64,000 bases of DNA, taken from positions 1 through 64,000 of the forward strand of contig JAUYNL010000059.1 of NCBI GenBank assembly GCA_030696085.1, given 5' to 3'. The notes beneath the pieces were generated by a model. It was not told the DNA's origin and searched no databases. It saw only the letters and a list, made by a program, of their open reading frames with translations. This DNA comes from Luteolibacter sp. (GTDB lineage: Bacteria > Verrucomicrobiota > Verrucomicrobiia > Verrucomicrobiales > Akkermansiaceae). Positions within the stretch are counted from its first letter, which is position 1, and each line of letters starts with the position of its first letter. Positions 1 to 8,818 of the stretch are shown here, piece after piece. Made by a program: the position numbers and the translations under genes.

Positions 1-390
1 GACGGAATCCTGTCGTTCCACCGCCTCAACCTTCCTGCGACGCTCAATGTGACGTTTCTGAGCACCAACCCCATAGATAACGTGATGCGCAATTCGCGCG
101 GGATGATCGGCAAGGTTTGCCGATGTAACCCAAAGACCGACCAGTAGACCCGGTGGATGGGAGTGGCGCTGCTGCGGGCCCAGGAGGGCTTCCGGCGGGT
201 CAGGGGACACACGGAGCTGGGGCAACTGGCCACCGCGCTGGGACGGGCCGGTTCCGCCGCCTCGTCGCTCCGCTCCTCGTCGGCGCCACCGTCCCGTCCC
301 AGCACGGGTGAACCTTCGGAGCTTGCAAGTGAGATCGGATTCTCCTATCGAATGTCCATCAGCCAGACCGCTGAAATTCTAACGATTTAA
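1..390 (+). pseudogene. IS256-family (mutator type) transposase, C-terminal remnant
   Basis: Reading frame 1 from the window edge gives a protein that begins DGILSFHRL and continues with STNPIDNVMRNSRG, then after an in-frame TAG at 145-147 resumes with TRWMGVALLRAQEGFRRVRG. This is the conserved C-terminal end of IS256/Mutator transposases (HRL..P..L...L.STNPIEN, RW......RW, E..FRRVRGH). The resemblance fades near position 250; the open frame then runs to a TAA at 388-390. The N-terminal part with the DDE catalytic residues lies outside the window. The internal stop shows that the copy is dead, unless the stop is a sequencing error. The element ends against a truncated surface-protein gene on the other strand, which suggests that the insertion broke that gene. 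The terminal inverted repeat was not identified. Confidence 0.75.
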
Positions 391-871
391 CGGAAAGAAA
401 AATTTCCCCGGTCAGGTTGCTTGTCGGCAGGTCGATCACCACCAGATCCGCCGCGTTGTATCCCGGGGTGCCGGTGTCGAGCGTCAGGGTTTGAGTTCCC
501 AGACTCAGGGAAAAGCCGGAGTTGGAAAATTCCACGTTGTTGTTGAGCGTGGTGTTGGTGGGAGGGTTCGAATATTGGGCGATTCCGGACCGGCCGAGAT
601 TGTTGAACGTGAGGCCGCCCACGGTGATCGGGGTGAAATTCAAGGTGACGATGCGCGGTGCGGTGATCGGCACGGCCGAGCCGAAGGTGGCGATGTCACC
701 CACGTTATCCGGGGCCTGTGTGGTGGACGCCCAATTGCTGAAAACGGTCCAGTTGCCGGCGGCATCGGCGGTCCAGGTGTCGCTGGCGGCGGTGGCATGG
801 CCGCCGGTGATGGCGGAGACGGCAAGCGCGATTTGGCTCAGGCGGGACAGGCGGTTGAATGTGGGTTTCAT
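359..871 (-). pseudogene. Truncated autotransporter-associated beta-strand repeat surface protein
   Basis: The frame starts at ATG 871 with MKPTFNRLSRLSQIALAVSA, the same export module that opens the three large proteins at 4.6-12.3 kb, and follows with a signal-peptide-like stretch ending HATAA. The next 140 residues are Thr/Asn/Gly-rich beta-strand sequence (DTWTADAAGNWTVFSNW, GGLTFNNLG), as in the paralogues, which are 667 to over 1100 residues. This one stops after 170 residues, exactly where IS256-like sequence begins on the other strand, so it is most likely an insertion-truncated gene. A longer in-frame start exists at 940, but the conserved module argues for 871. Function is unknown; the intact relatives are expected on the outside of the cell. 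Confidence 0.65.
822..871 (-). repeat. Export-module repeat, copy 1 (codes the Met-Lys-Pro-Thr/Ser-Phe-Asn-Arg-Leu leader)
   Basis: The first 50 coding bases of the truncated gene are nearly identical to the first 50 bases of the genes starting at 6569, 8818 and 12325. They encode SFNRLSRLS(R/Q)IALA. Identity at the DNA level is higher than in the mature protein regions, which points to module exchange or strong constraint on the leader. Confidence 0.7.
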
Positions 872-1172
872 GGATTTATTTGTATTTTTTGATTGGGGAT
901 CAGTGGAATCGTGCGGATCAAACGAGTGATTTTCCCTCATTGACCACGTTTCGGGGAACAGATGAAAATGAGGGAATCAATAGTTATTGACGGCTATGAT
1001 GCGTAGTGTGGCAAACTTTTCATTGGAAGCTCTTTTTTCAAAAGTGCGATTATTGCGCAGGCATTTGGCAGAAAGTTCCGGCTCGTTGATAATCAATACT
1101 GCCCATCTATGAGGAGTGGGGGATGGGGAACGCCCTCTTAAAGAGTGGCAGACTCCAATCAAACGCCCTGCT
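872..1172. other. Intergenic stretch without a recognisable gene
   Basis: These 300 bases lie between the start of the truncated surface protein and the stop codon of the cytochrome gene. The part next to 871 is AT-rich and may hold the promoter of the truncated gene. Short frames here resemble nothing and no hairpin with a T tract was seen. Confidence 0.5.
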
Positions 1173-2195
1173 TTATTGGGTGCCCGCAGCTTCCGGGCGC
1201 TTGCCGCTGTGGCAATCTCCGCAATCCATGGAGTGGATGTTGTGCTTGCTGCCCGGGTCGCGGAACGTGGTGTCCATCTGCTCGACGTTGATCCCGCAAT
1301 TGGAAAACGCCGGGTGGCAGGTGGCGCAGGATTGTTTCGCGGAGTTGTTATGGGATGAGTGGCAATCCAGGCAGCTCAAGCCCTCGTGGACGCCGGTGGG
1401 GGTGCGGTCATCGCCGGATCCTGCCTGGCGGAAGGCGTTGGGGGCGTGGCATTGGGTGCAGAGGCGTTGGCGCGGGTCTGGTGAGACTTCCACGGTGCGC
1501 TCGCCGCGGAGCATCGGGGTGATGGGCAGCAGTTCGTCGCCGAATGAGGTTTTCTCGCGCCGGATATAGAGGTGGGAGGAGTGGAAACCGGCGGTGGGGG
1601 AGTGGATTTGGTGGCAGGCCATGCAGGGGATGGCCGCTTGTTTCGCTTTGGCTGGATCCTTGAGGTGCCAGGGGCCGGTGCTGGATACGGGCGTCACAAG
1701 ATCCTCGATATGGCCCTCGAAAAACATTCCGTGGCAGCGCAGGCAGTCGGCTGCCAGTTGCTCGGTCTTGTTATGTGTTTCATCGAGAAAGATGCGCTCA
1801 TAGGTGGCCGCGTGACCGCTGTTCTGCCAGTCGGAGAAACTTTGCGGGTGGCAGGTGCGGCAGGATTCCTGAATGGTTAGCAGGGCGTCTTCTGTGAGCC
1901 GGATCGGTTTGTCCGGTGAGCGGGTGAAGTGCTGCACCACGCGGTTGAGGTGGGCTCCGAGGGCGTGGGCATCGAGTGTGAGGGAGCCGCCGTGGCAATT
2001 GCGGCAGTGGAGCGTGCGGTGGGAGGATGAGGCCCAGGCGGCGTGCATGCCGGTCATTTCATGGCAAGAGACGCAGGAGTCCGCCGGATCGGCGTAATGA
2101 AACCAGGCCATCCCGCCGATGCTGCTGGCGATGAGGAAAACCGCCGGGATCAGCGCGGCGCTTAGAACGAGTCTGGAGCGGCGTTTGGCAGTCAT
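1173..2195 (-). CDS. Membrane-anchored nine-heme cytochrome c
   Basis: The protein has 340 residues. It has one N-terminal membrane anchor (about residues 9-31) followed by nine CxxCH heme c motifs at residues 41, 64, 112, 151, 191, 246, 275, 290 and 325. The start at 2195 is set by an ATGA overlap with the stop of the upstream GMC flavoprotein, so translation is probably coupled. The first two hemes sit close behind the anchor as in NapC/NirT-type quinol dehydrogenases, and additional His residues could serve as distal ligands. By position it should take electrons from the flavoprotein in the periplasm and pass them to quinone or a terminal acceptor. Canonical three-subunit gluconate or alcohol dehydrogenases use a triheme cytochrome, so a nine-heme partner is unusual. 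Electron acceptor and redox direction cannot be read from sequence. Confidence 0.88.
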   Translation of the reverse strand: MTAKRRSRLVLSAALIPAVFLIASSIGGMAWFHYADPADSCVSCHEMTGMHAAWASSSHRTLHCRNCHGGSLTLDAHALGAHLNRVVQHFTRSPDKPIRLTEDALLTIQESCRTCHPQSFSDWQNSGHAATYERIFLDETHNKTEQLAADCLRCHGMFFEGHIEDLVTPVSSTGPWHLKDPAKAKQAAIPCMACHQIHSPTAGFHSSHLYIRREKTSFGDELLPITPMLRGERTVEVSPDPRQRLCTQCHAPNAFRQAGSGDDRTPTGVHEGLSCLDCHSSHNNSAKQSCATCHPAFSNCGINVEQMDTTFRDPGSKHNIHSMDCGDCHSGKRPEAAGTQ

Positions 2196-3850
2196 CGGAA
2201 GTCGCCGCCTTTCCAACGGGCGTTGATGGAATCCGCGACCCAATAGGCCAGCGCCATGATGGTGAGAACCGGGTTGAAGCCGCCATTGGTGACGTGCAGG
2301 CTGCCATCGGCGATGAACAGGTTGTCGATCTCGTGGACTTGGCCGAAGCGGTTGGTGACGGATGTTTTGGGATCGTTGCCCATGCGGCAAGTGCCTGCCT
2401 GGTGTTGGCCGCCGCTCAAGCCGAGAGATTTTCCCGGGCTGTTGCGCCAGGTGCCGGTGGCTCCCATTTCCTTGAGGATGGCTTCGGCTTTTTCCGCCAG
2501 GAACTCGCCCGTCGGCAGGTCGCCGGGATGGCGCGTGCCCGACAGGCGGCAGACGGGAATGCCCCAGGCGTCCTTGACCGAGGGGTCCACGCTGACGCGC
2601 GCGGTGAAATTCGGGATTTCCTGCACGGGGCCGACGAGGCGGACGAGGCGCTTGTAGTTGCGGCGCTGGAAGTCCTTGTGGGCCTTGCCCCAGCGGGCTG
2701 CGCCGGGCGGGCGGTTGCGGCAGAAGTGATAGGGCAGGTCGATGAACTCATTGGCCAACACGCCGCCGCCCATCAGGCCCGGATTGCCATGGTTGAAATC
2801 ACTGATGGCCACGGTGGCACCGGGGCCGGCTTCCTCATAGATTTCCCGCTCCATCAGGCCGCTGGCACCCACGTAAAGATGGCCTTGCAGATTGCGGCCC
2901 ACCCAGTCGTTGTTGTTGCCTGCGCCGTTCGGGAACAACTTGGACTTGGAGTTGAGCAGCAGGCGGGCGGTCTCGGTGGCGGAAGCTGAAATGACGATGA
3001 GGTCTGCAGGCTGTTCTTGCGGGCGCTTGTTTTCATCGAAGTAGCGCAGTGCGCGGGCGCGGCCATGGTCATCGACGACGATTTCCGCTGCGACGCAGCC
3101 GGTGCGGACCTTGCAATTTCCGGTTGCCAGTGCGACGGGCAGCACTGTGTTCTGGCTGCCGGCCTTGGCATCGACCGGGCAGGCGAAGCCGACGCAGGAG
3201 CGCATGTGGATGCAGGCGGGGCGGCCGTTGTAAGGCACGGAATTGCGCAGCATCGGGATGGGAAAGGGATGCAGCCCCATGCGGGTGGCGGTCTCCGAGA
3301 TGAGCCGACCCTCGGTGTTTAGGGGGAAGGCGGGCATCGGGAACGGCTTTTTGCGCGGGCCGCTGTTCGGGTTGTTGGTGTAGTCCCCGGCGACGCCGAT
3401 TTCATATTCAGCCTTTTCATAATAGGGCTCCAGCTCATCATAACTCAGCGGCCAGTCCGCGAGGGTGGAATCCTTCACTTCTCCATAGGTGGAAACGAGT
3501 CGGAAATCCTGCGGCATGAAGCGCCAGGCCATGGCTCCGTAGCTGACCGTGCCGCCGCCTACACAGCCGGCGTTGTTTTGATAGCCGCCTTCGCTGGGCA
3601 GCACGATGCGCGTGGATCGGTTGTCACCGACCACCACGCGGCGGTGGCGTTGGTCGTCAGGGCCGAACGGATTGCCGTGGACCGGGGTGCGCTGGGAATT
3701 CAATTCGTCGTCGTCATGTTGATCGTAGCGCGGCCATTCGCCGCGTTCCAGCAGCACGACTTGCAATCCGGCCTGTGCGAGTTCTTTGGCGACGATTCCG
3801 CCGCCGGCTCCGGCACCGACGATGACGACGTTAACTTTCGGGAGTGGCAT
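2192..3850 (-). CDS. GMC-family FAD-dependent dehydrogenase, gluconate 2-dehydrogenase large-subunit type
   Basis: The protein has 552 residues from MPLPKVNVVIVGAGAGGG. It shows the dinucleotide-binding GxGxxG motif at the N-terminus followed by an acidic residue at the end of the second strand (LLERGEW). It also has the GMC flavin region (GGTVSYGAMAW), a cysteine-containing segment (HMRSCVGFACPVDA) seen in the gluconate/sorbitol dehydrogenase branch, and the C-terminal H.AGTCRMG signature with a final FIADGS...NP motif carrying the catalytic region. It oxidises an alcohol or sugar hydroxyl and hands electrons to a cytochrome partner. It overlaps the upstream subunit-3-like gene by 20 bases and the downstream cytochrome gene by 4 bases. 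There is no signal peptide of its own; export with a Tat-carrying partner is plausible. The substrate is unknown. A 36-residue longer start (3958) is possible but unlikely. Confidence 0.9.
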   Translation of the reverse strand: MPLPKVNVVIVGAGAGGGIVAKELAQAGLQVVLLERGEWPRYDQHDDDELNSQRTPVHGNPFGPDDQRHRRVVVGDNRSTRIVLPSEGGYQNNAGCVGGGTVSYGAMAWRFMPQDFRLVSTYGEVKDSTLADWPLSYDELEPYYEKAEYEIGVAGDYTNNPNSGPRKKPFPMPAFPLNTEGRLISETATRMGLHPFPIPMLRNSVPYNGRPACIHMRSCVGFACPVDAKAGSQNTVLPVALATGNCKVRTGCVAAEIVVDDHGRARALRYFDENKRPQEQPADLIVISASATETARLLLNSKSKLFPNGAGNNNDWVGRNLQGHLYVGASGLMEREIYEEAGPGATVAISDFNHGNPGLMGGGVLANEFIDLPYHFCRNRPPGAARWGKAHKDFQRRNYKRLVRLVGPVQEIPNFTARVSVDPSVKDAWGIPVCRLSGTRHPGDLPTGEFLAEKAEAILKEMGATGTWRNSPGKSLGLSGGQHQAGTCRMGNDPKTSVTNRFGQVHEIDNLFIADGSLHVTNGGFNPVLTIMALAYWVADSINARWKGGDFR

Positions 3851-4481
3851 GGGTTTCCGGGTTGATGGAGCTTTTCGCGCCGTAGCGGTTCTGGCCGATG
3901 AGATTGGGATAAGCCAGGCCGAGCATGCGATAACTCGCGTAGTCACGGTTGCCTCCATGGCGCGGGCTGCCGTAGAACCCTTGCCGGGTGTGCTCGATCA
4001 CGAGATTGAAGAAACCTGATTGGGATTGGTTTTCCCAGAATTCCTTCGGGGCCTGGTTCGCTTCGAGGGTACGCAAGGCGGCGGTTTGGCGTTCGAAATC
4101 AAGTTGCTCGAAGGCGCTTTGATAGACCTGCATGCAGGTTTTTTGCATGGCGTCCAAGCCCAGGCGGTAGGTTTCCTGGTGGCGGACGAAGGGCCCGCAA
4201 AGCTGGCGGTCGATATAGTGGATCACGCCCGCATCAGTGGCCCCCGGCGCGTCGTCGCGCGGGATGATTTGTTCACAGATGGCGATGAGAGTTCCGGCCT
4301 CTGCCGCGGAGAAGAAGCGATAGGCCGGTGCTGCGGAGCGGCCCCAACGAGTGATGCCCACCGAAGCGCCGACACCGAAAGACGCACCTAATATCGTGGC
4401 GGCGGAGAATTTTAACAGCGCGCGGCGGGTGAAGAAATCCGCCTTCGGCTCGACTGGTGGTTCGGATGGGTTGGTATGCAA
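3831..4481 (-). CDS. Gluconate 2-dehydrogenase subunit 3 family protein with Tat-like signal
   Basis: The protein has 216 residues and opens from a TTG codon; no ATG or GTG lies nearby in frame. Residues 19-45 (TRRALLKFSAATILGASFGVGA) have the twin-arginine and hydrophobic layout of a Tat signal. The body contains the family features FFSAAEAGTLIAICEQIIPRDDAPGA and a C-terminal region with GFYGSPRHGGNRDYASYRMLGLAYP, as in small subunits of membrane-bound gluconate-type dehydrogenases. It is the first gene of the three-gene operon and probably escorts the FAD subunit through the Tat system. Its promoter should lie in 4482-4565, before the beta-strand repeat gene. The family assignment is solid; the exact start is not. 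Confidence 0.85.
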   Translation of the reverse strand: MHTNPSEPPVEPKADFFTRRALLKFSAATILGASFGVGASVGITRWGRSAAPAYRFFSAAEAGTLIAICEQIIPRDDAPGATDAGVIHYIDRQLCGPFVRHQETYRLGLDAMQKTCMQVYQSAFEQLDFERQTAALRTLEANQAPKEFWENQSQSGFFNLVIEHTRQGFYGSPRHGGNRDYASYRMLGLAYPNLIGQNRYGAKSSINPETHATPES

Positions 4482-4565
4482 GGGGCAGCAGGTGATGGAT
4501 GGATGGGACTGCGAACCCTTATGATACGGATTTTTCGGTTCTATCTTTCAATGGCGGGATGAATT

Positions 4566-6569
4566 TTAGTCCCGGCGGCGGCGCAGCAGGGTGAGCATTC
4601 CGAGGCCGCCGAGCAGGGCTGCGGCGGGTTCCGGGATGGCGTGGAAGTAGATGTCTCCCACCGTACCGCCATTGGATGAGGTGCCGACGATGAATTCACC
4701 GCTTGTCGGTCCGCTTGCGAGGTTGCTGTAGGTCAGGCCCGAGGAAACCACGCCGGTGGTGCCATCAAAGGTCAGACCGGTCCAGGTCGTTGCGGAACCC
4801 AGGCTGGTGGAGAAGAGTTTATAATAACCGACCGCGCCGGTGTTGAGAAAATCCACGTTGTTGCCATTGAAGGCGAAGTCTCCCGCTGCCGCGCCTGCGA
4901 GGGCCAGCAGGTCGCTGGATCCGCCGGCGATCGAACCGATGGTCAAATTCGCCGTGCCGAGCTCGAACTTGAAGCCCGCGCCGCTGGCGATGCCGACGGT
5001 GCCGGTGGTGCCGGAAAGATCGACGGTGAGTGTGCCGATGCTCGCACCCGGTGCGATGAAGGCCCCGGTGGAAACGCTGATGCCCGCAATCCCGGTGGGA
5101 GCGATTTTTCCGGTGCCGCCAAGGATGGCTCCCGTGCCGGAAACCGCGACCGCGCCCGTGCCGGTGCCGGAACCGCTGGTGTTGTCCACTTGAAGCGTGG
5201 TATTGGCCAGCACGCTGGTGGTGGCGGTGTAGGTGTTGGTTCCGCTGAGGATCACTTTGCCGCCGCCTTGGATTTGAATGTCCGGTACTTTGTAGGTATC
5301 GGCGGGCGTTTGATTGGTGATATTGCCGGAGAAGGTGACCACGCCTCCGCTCGCGGCGGAAAGGTGCACGATGCTAGCCACTTTGGCGGTCGAGCTGGCG
5401 GTGGTCCCCAAAGTCACAGCGCCCGTGAATGAGGCGTTGCCGGTTCCATCCAGCCCGAGAGTGACTTCCTGGGCCACCGCGCTGGTATGGGTGTTCACTT
5501 CCACTTTGACTTTTCCTGAGAAATTCCTGCCGCCGGTCGTGAGCAGGCCGGCGCTTCTTCCGGTGGTCGAACTATTGTTCTCACCGACTGCTGCGTAGAG
5601 ATTGTTTCCCGTGCCCAAGGCGTTCGCCGAATCCAGATAAACGAACACGTTGCGGATGGCGATGGCACCGGCACCGGTACCGCTGTTCAGACTCGAAGTG
5701 AGTGATGAGTTGTTGCCGGAAATTCGATAGACATTGCCTGAATTGGGGTCCGCCTGGAAACGAAGGGTCTCGTTCAGTGAGCCGTTGTAGTTGCCCGTGA
5801 GATTGACTGACACGGCGGAACCACCACTATTGCCGAATTGATAGATGCCGCTGCCGTCATCGGAGAAGGTGATGTTGCTGGCAAAGGTGCCATTGCCCGT
5901 CAAGCTCAGGACGCTGCTGGCGGTATTCTTCCAGTTGAAGCTGGTTCCCAGGCGGGCGTATTGGCTTGCCCCTTCCAACCCGAGTTCGCCGCCCTCCAAG
6001 GTAAAGGTTCCCGACCAATCCGTGGAGGTTCCACCAAAAAAGCGCAGGGCTCCCGTGCCGGTCTTGGTGAGGTTGCCGCTTCCCGCGAGATCGATGCCCA
6101 CCCGGATCCGTCCGGCATTTCCGGAACCGCTGACGTTCCATGTCTGATTGGCTCCGAGGTTGATGTCTGAGCCTGCGGTGGTTTGATCGAACAAGATCGT
6201 GCCCGTTGTTTTCGCACTGTTGACGCCACCGGATCCGATGGTCAGTGACGTGACGCCAGAGCCCAGCTTCAAGGTATAATTGTTGGTATTCGCTCCATTG
6301 GCCCCAAAGGTCAAACCGGCCACCGAGCCTGCGGTGGCCCAGGAGCTGTCAATCGTGCTGATTAGCGTGGCATTGGCAGCCAAGCCGAGGTAATCGAAGG
6401 CGAGCGTCTCGCCGCTGGTGGCGGGAACGGACGCAGGACTCCAGTTGCTTGCGGTACTCCAGTTGCCATCGGTCGTGGAGGTCCAGGTGGCTGCATGGGC
6501 GGAAGTGATCGTGGCGGAGGCGAGCGCAATCCGGCTCAGGCGGGACAGGCGGTTGAATGATGGTTTCAT
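4566..6569 (-). CDS. Autotransporter-associated beta-strand repeat protein with PEP-CTERM tail
   Basis: The protein has 667 residues. It starts with the shared leader MKPSFNRLSRLSRIALA and a signal peptide ending near HAATW. The body is Gly/Ser/Thr/Asn-rich right-handed beta-solenoid sequence with autotransporter-associated repeat units such as LTKTGTGALRFFGG and GGGKVILSGTNTYT....TTLQVDN. The last 25 residues (IPEPAAALLGGLGMLTLLRRRRD) are a PEP-CTERM sorting signal: PEP motif, hydrophobic span and Arg cluster, normally recognised by an exosortase that is not in this window. The protein is therefore expected to be exported and surface-attached. The first 490 residues align closely with the neighbour at 6650-8818, but the C-terminus is completely different. 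It is the last of three tandem paralogues. A role as surface layer or adhesin is possible but not shown. Confidence 0.85.
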   Translation of the reverse strand: MKPSFNRLSRLSRIALASATITSAHAATWTSTTDGNWSTASNWSPASVPATSGETLAFDYLGLAANATLISTIDSSWATAGSVAGLTFGANGANTNNYTLKLGSGVTSLTIGSGGVNSAKTTGTILFDQTTAGSDINLGANQTWNVSGSGNAGRIRVGIDLAGSGNLTKTGTGALRFFGGTSTDWSGTFTLEGGELGLEGASQYARLGTSFNWKNTASSVLSLTGNGTFASNITFSDDGSGIYQFGNSGGSAVSVNLTGNYNGSLNETLRFQADPNSGNVYRISGNNSSLTSSLNSGTGAGAIAIRNVFVYLDSANALGTGNNLYAAVGENNSSTTGRSAGLLTTGGRNFSGKVKVEVNTHTSAVAQEVTLGLDGTGNASFTGAVTLGTTASSTAKVASIVHLSAASGGVVTFSGNITNQTPADTYKVPDIQIQGGGKVILSGTNTYTATTSVLANTTLQVDNTSGSGTGTGAVAVSGTGAILGGTGKIAPTGIAGISVSTGAFIAPGASIGTLTVDLSGTTGTVGIASGAGFKFELGTANLTIGSIAGGSSDLLALAGAAAGDFAFNGNNVDFLNTGAVGYYKLFSTSLGSATTWTGLTFDGTTGVVSSGLTYSNLASGPTSGEFIVGTSSNGGTVGDIYFHAIPEPAAALLGGLGMLTLLRRRRD

Positions 6570-7037
6570 GTGCTATCTTTAGGGTTTTGGGGAGATTGTA
6601 AGAGTAAGAGAAGGAGTGTGGGCGGTGTGCCCACACTCCTAGTTGGACCTTATTCGGCGGAGACGCGGACGAAGAGTTTCGGTGCGCCGAGCGGTGCGCC
6701 GCTGAGGGTGACTACCACGGTTTCAATGTCTCCGGCGGTGGTGATGGATTCACCGCTGATGGAGGCGGGAGTCCAAATTGCCAGGTCGGTGGAGGTTTTC
6801 ACCGTGTAGGCGAGGGGAGTCACGAGGGACAACTTGCGGCGGGTGTAGGTGAAGGTGCCGGTGGTTTTATTGAGCGGCACGGTGATCGGATTGACCGATG
6901 AGCCGAGCGTGGGATTGAGGCCGAAGGCGTATTCCTGCTGGTTCGTCAGGCCGTCGTTGTCCAGGTCGGCGGCGGGGTTGGTGACAATGGCCGGCAGATA
7001 AGTGGCGGCCCAGGTGTCGTAGTCGCTGCCGCTGACC
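6505..7037 (-). repeat. Long direct repeat, copy A
   Basis: About 530 bases are repeated at 8754-9287 with only scattered differences. On the minus strand the unit holds the last 390 bases of one surface-protein gene, its terminator hairpin, the short intergenic spacer and the first 65 bases of the next gene. This layout is what unequal crossing-over or gene conversion in a tandem array would leave. Confidence 0.8.
6612..6640 (-). terminator. Hairpin terminator after the 6650-8818 gene
   Basis: A perfect 12-base-pair stem (AGGAGTGTGGGC against GCCCACACTCCT) with a 5-base loop lies 9 bases past the TAA stop at 6650-6652 and is followed on the minus strand by a pyrimidine-rich TCTCTTACTCTTAC stretch. 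It is repeated almost exactly at 8860-8888. It looks like a rho-independent terminator with an imperfect T tract. Confidence 0.6.
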
Positions 7038-8818
7038 TTGGTGAGGATCACCTGGTTGGGGCCGTATTCCACCGCATAGCCGACAGTCACGCTGGCGAAT
7101 TCGCCGATGAGCTCGCCGCCGGTCAAGACGATTTCATACGTGGGTTCGGTGAAGCCGGCACCGAGTTCTTCGATGGTGAGGGTGGAGTCGGTGATGTTCA
7201 AATTTCCGGTGGAAACCAGTTGATCGCCGGTGGAGCCGTCGATTTGCACGGCGAGGGTGCCGGTGAGGGTGGTGGCTCCCACGGTGAGGTTTCCTACGCC
7301 ATTTCCAGGCGCGATGGTGCCCGCGGCCGTGACCGTTCCACTGATGGAGCCCACGCCTTGCAGGATGGCTGTATTCTGGATTTCCACCGCGCCGGTGCCT
7401 GTGCCGGAAACGTTGTCCACTTGGAGTGTGGTATTTGGCAGCACGGTTGTTTTGGCGGTATGGCTATTGATTCCGCTGAGGATCACCTTGCCGCCGCCTT
7501 CGATTTGGATATCCGGCACTTTGTTGGCATCGGCGGGCGTCTGATCGACGATATTGCCTGAAAACGTCACCACGCCACCGCCGGGGGCGGAGAGGTGCAG
7601 GATTTTAGCCGGTTTGAAAACCGTGGAGTTGGTGGTGGCCAAGGTCACCCCGCCGGTGAAGGAGGCGCTACCGGTTCCATCCAGCCCGAGAGTCACTTCC
7701 TGAGCCACCCCATCCGGGTTGGGGCTGCGGACATTCACGGGCACTTTGATTTTGCCGGTGACAGGGATGCCGTTGGTGGTGAGCAGTCCGGCGGTTCTCC
7801 CTACGGCTGTGTTGTTGTTCTCGCCGACTGCGGCAAAAAGACCGTTATCCGTGCCGAGCGCGTTTGGCGAATCCAGATAGACAAACACATTGCGGATGAG
7901 GATTGCTCCCTCACCACCGACATTGGCGAGAGAGGAAGTAAGCCCGGAGTTGTCGCCGGAGATCCGATAGACATGACCGGAATTGGGATCCGCTTGGAAG
8001 CGGAGCGATTCATTCAGTGCCCCCGTGTAGTTTCCCGTGAGATTGACGGAGACGGCCGTGCCGGCGCTGTTCCCGAATTGATAGGCGCCGCTGCCTGTAT
8101 CGGTGAATTCAATGTCACTGGCGAAGGTGCCGTTGGAGGTCAGGCTGAGGACGCTGCTGTTGTTGTTTCTCCATTTGATGCTGGGACCGAGCCGGGAATA
8201 TTGGGCGTTGTTGTCGGTCAGCCCGAGTTCGCCGCTCTCCAAGGTGAAGGTTCCCGTCCAATCCGCGGAGCTTCCGCTATGGAAACGCAAGGCCCCTGTG
8301 CCGCTCTTAGTGAGCTTGCCGCTCCCCGCCAGATCGATACCTACCCGGATCCGCCCGTCATTTGCGGATCCACTCACGGTCCATGTCTGGTCGGCATCGA
8401 GGAAGAGGTCCTTGCCGGAACCGACCTGGTCAATCAGGATCGTTCCCCGTGTTTTCGCGCTGTTGATGCCATCGGCCCCGATCGCCAGCGAAGTCACGTC
8501 TGTCCCTAGCTTCAAGGTGTAGCTGTTGGCGGAGGCGGGATCGGCGGCATCCGCCTGGAACTCAATTCCATCCACTGCGCCGGCCGTGGCCCATGCGCTG
8601 TCAATCGTACTGACCGGCGCTGTATTCGATGGCAAGGCCAAGTAGTTGAATGTGAGAAAGTCTCCACTGGTGGTGGGAGCGCTTCCTCCCCAGTTCGCGG
8701 CATCGCTCCAATTGCCATCGGCGGTGCCGGACCAGGTGGCGGCATGGGAGGAGGTGATCGTGGCGGCGGCGAGCGCGATCCGGCTCAGACGGGACAGGCG
8801 GTTGAATGAAGGTTTCAT
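6650..8818 (-). CDS. Autotransporter-associated beta-strand repeat protein with DxDxDG C-terminal module
   Basis: The protein has 722 residues. The leader MKPSFNRLSRLSRIALAAATITSSHAA matches the paralogues. Residues up to about 490 are homologous to the 4566-6569 protein along the whole length, including QADPNSGHVYRISGDNSGLTSS and NVFVYLDSPNALGT. After that it changes partner: the last 200 residues match the C-terminus of the 8900-12325 protein, including the almost identical final 125 residues that begin GSDYDTWAATYLPA. That tail contains an acidic calcium-binding-like motif (DLDNDGLTNQQEY) and ends LFVRVSAE, with no PEP-CTERM. The gene therefore looks like a recombinant of its two neighbours. 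Expected location is outside the cytoplasm; function unknown. Confidence 0.83.
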   Translation of the reverse strand: MKPSFNRLSRLSRIALAAATITSSHAATWSGTADGNWSDAANWGGSAPTTSGDFLTFNYLALPSNTAPVSTIDSAWATAGAVDGIEFQADAADPASANSYTLKLGTDVTSLAIGADGINSAKTRGTILIDQVGSGKDLFLDADQTWTVSGSANDGRIRVGIDLAGSGKLTKSGTGALRFHSGSSADWTGTFTLESGELGLTDNNAQYSRLGPSIKWRNNNSSVLSLTSNGTFASDIEFTDTGSGAYQFGNSAGTAVSVNLTGNYTGALNESLRFQADPNSGHVYRISGDNSGLTSSLANVGGEGAILIRNVFVYLDSPNALGTDNGLFAAVGENNNTAVGRTAGLLTTNGIPVTGKIKVPVNVRSPNPDGVAQEVTLGLDGTGSASFTGGVTLATTNSTVFKPAKILHLSAPGGGVVTFSGNIVDQTPADANKVPDIQIEGGGKVILSGINSHTAKTTVLPNTTLQVDNVSGTGTGAVEIQNTAILQGVGSISGTVTAAGTIAPGNGVGNLTVGATTLTGTLAVQIDGSTGDQLVSTGNLNITDSTLTIEELGAGFTEPTYEIVLTGGELIGEFASVTVGYAVEYGPNQVILTKVSGSDYDTWAATYLPAIVTNPAADLDNDGLTNQQEYAFGLNPTLGSSVNPITVPLNKTTGTFTYTRRKLSLVTPLAYTVKTSTDLAIWTPASISGESITTAGDIETVVVTLSGAPLGAPKLFVRVSAE

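Noticed and set aside
7595-8509. Plus-strand open frame of 304 codons inside the surface-protein array
   Set aside because: Shadow of the beta-strand repeat gene; parallel antisense frames occur in the paralogue because the DNA is homologous.
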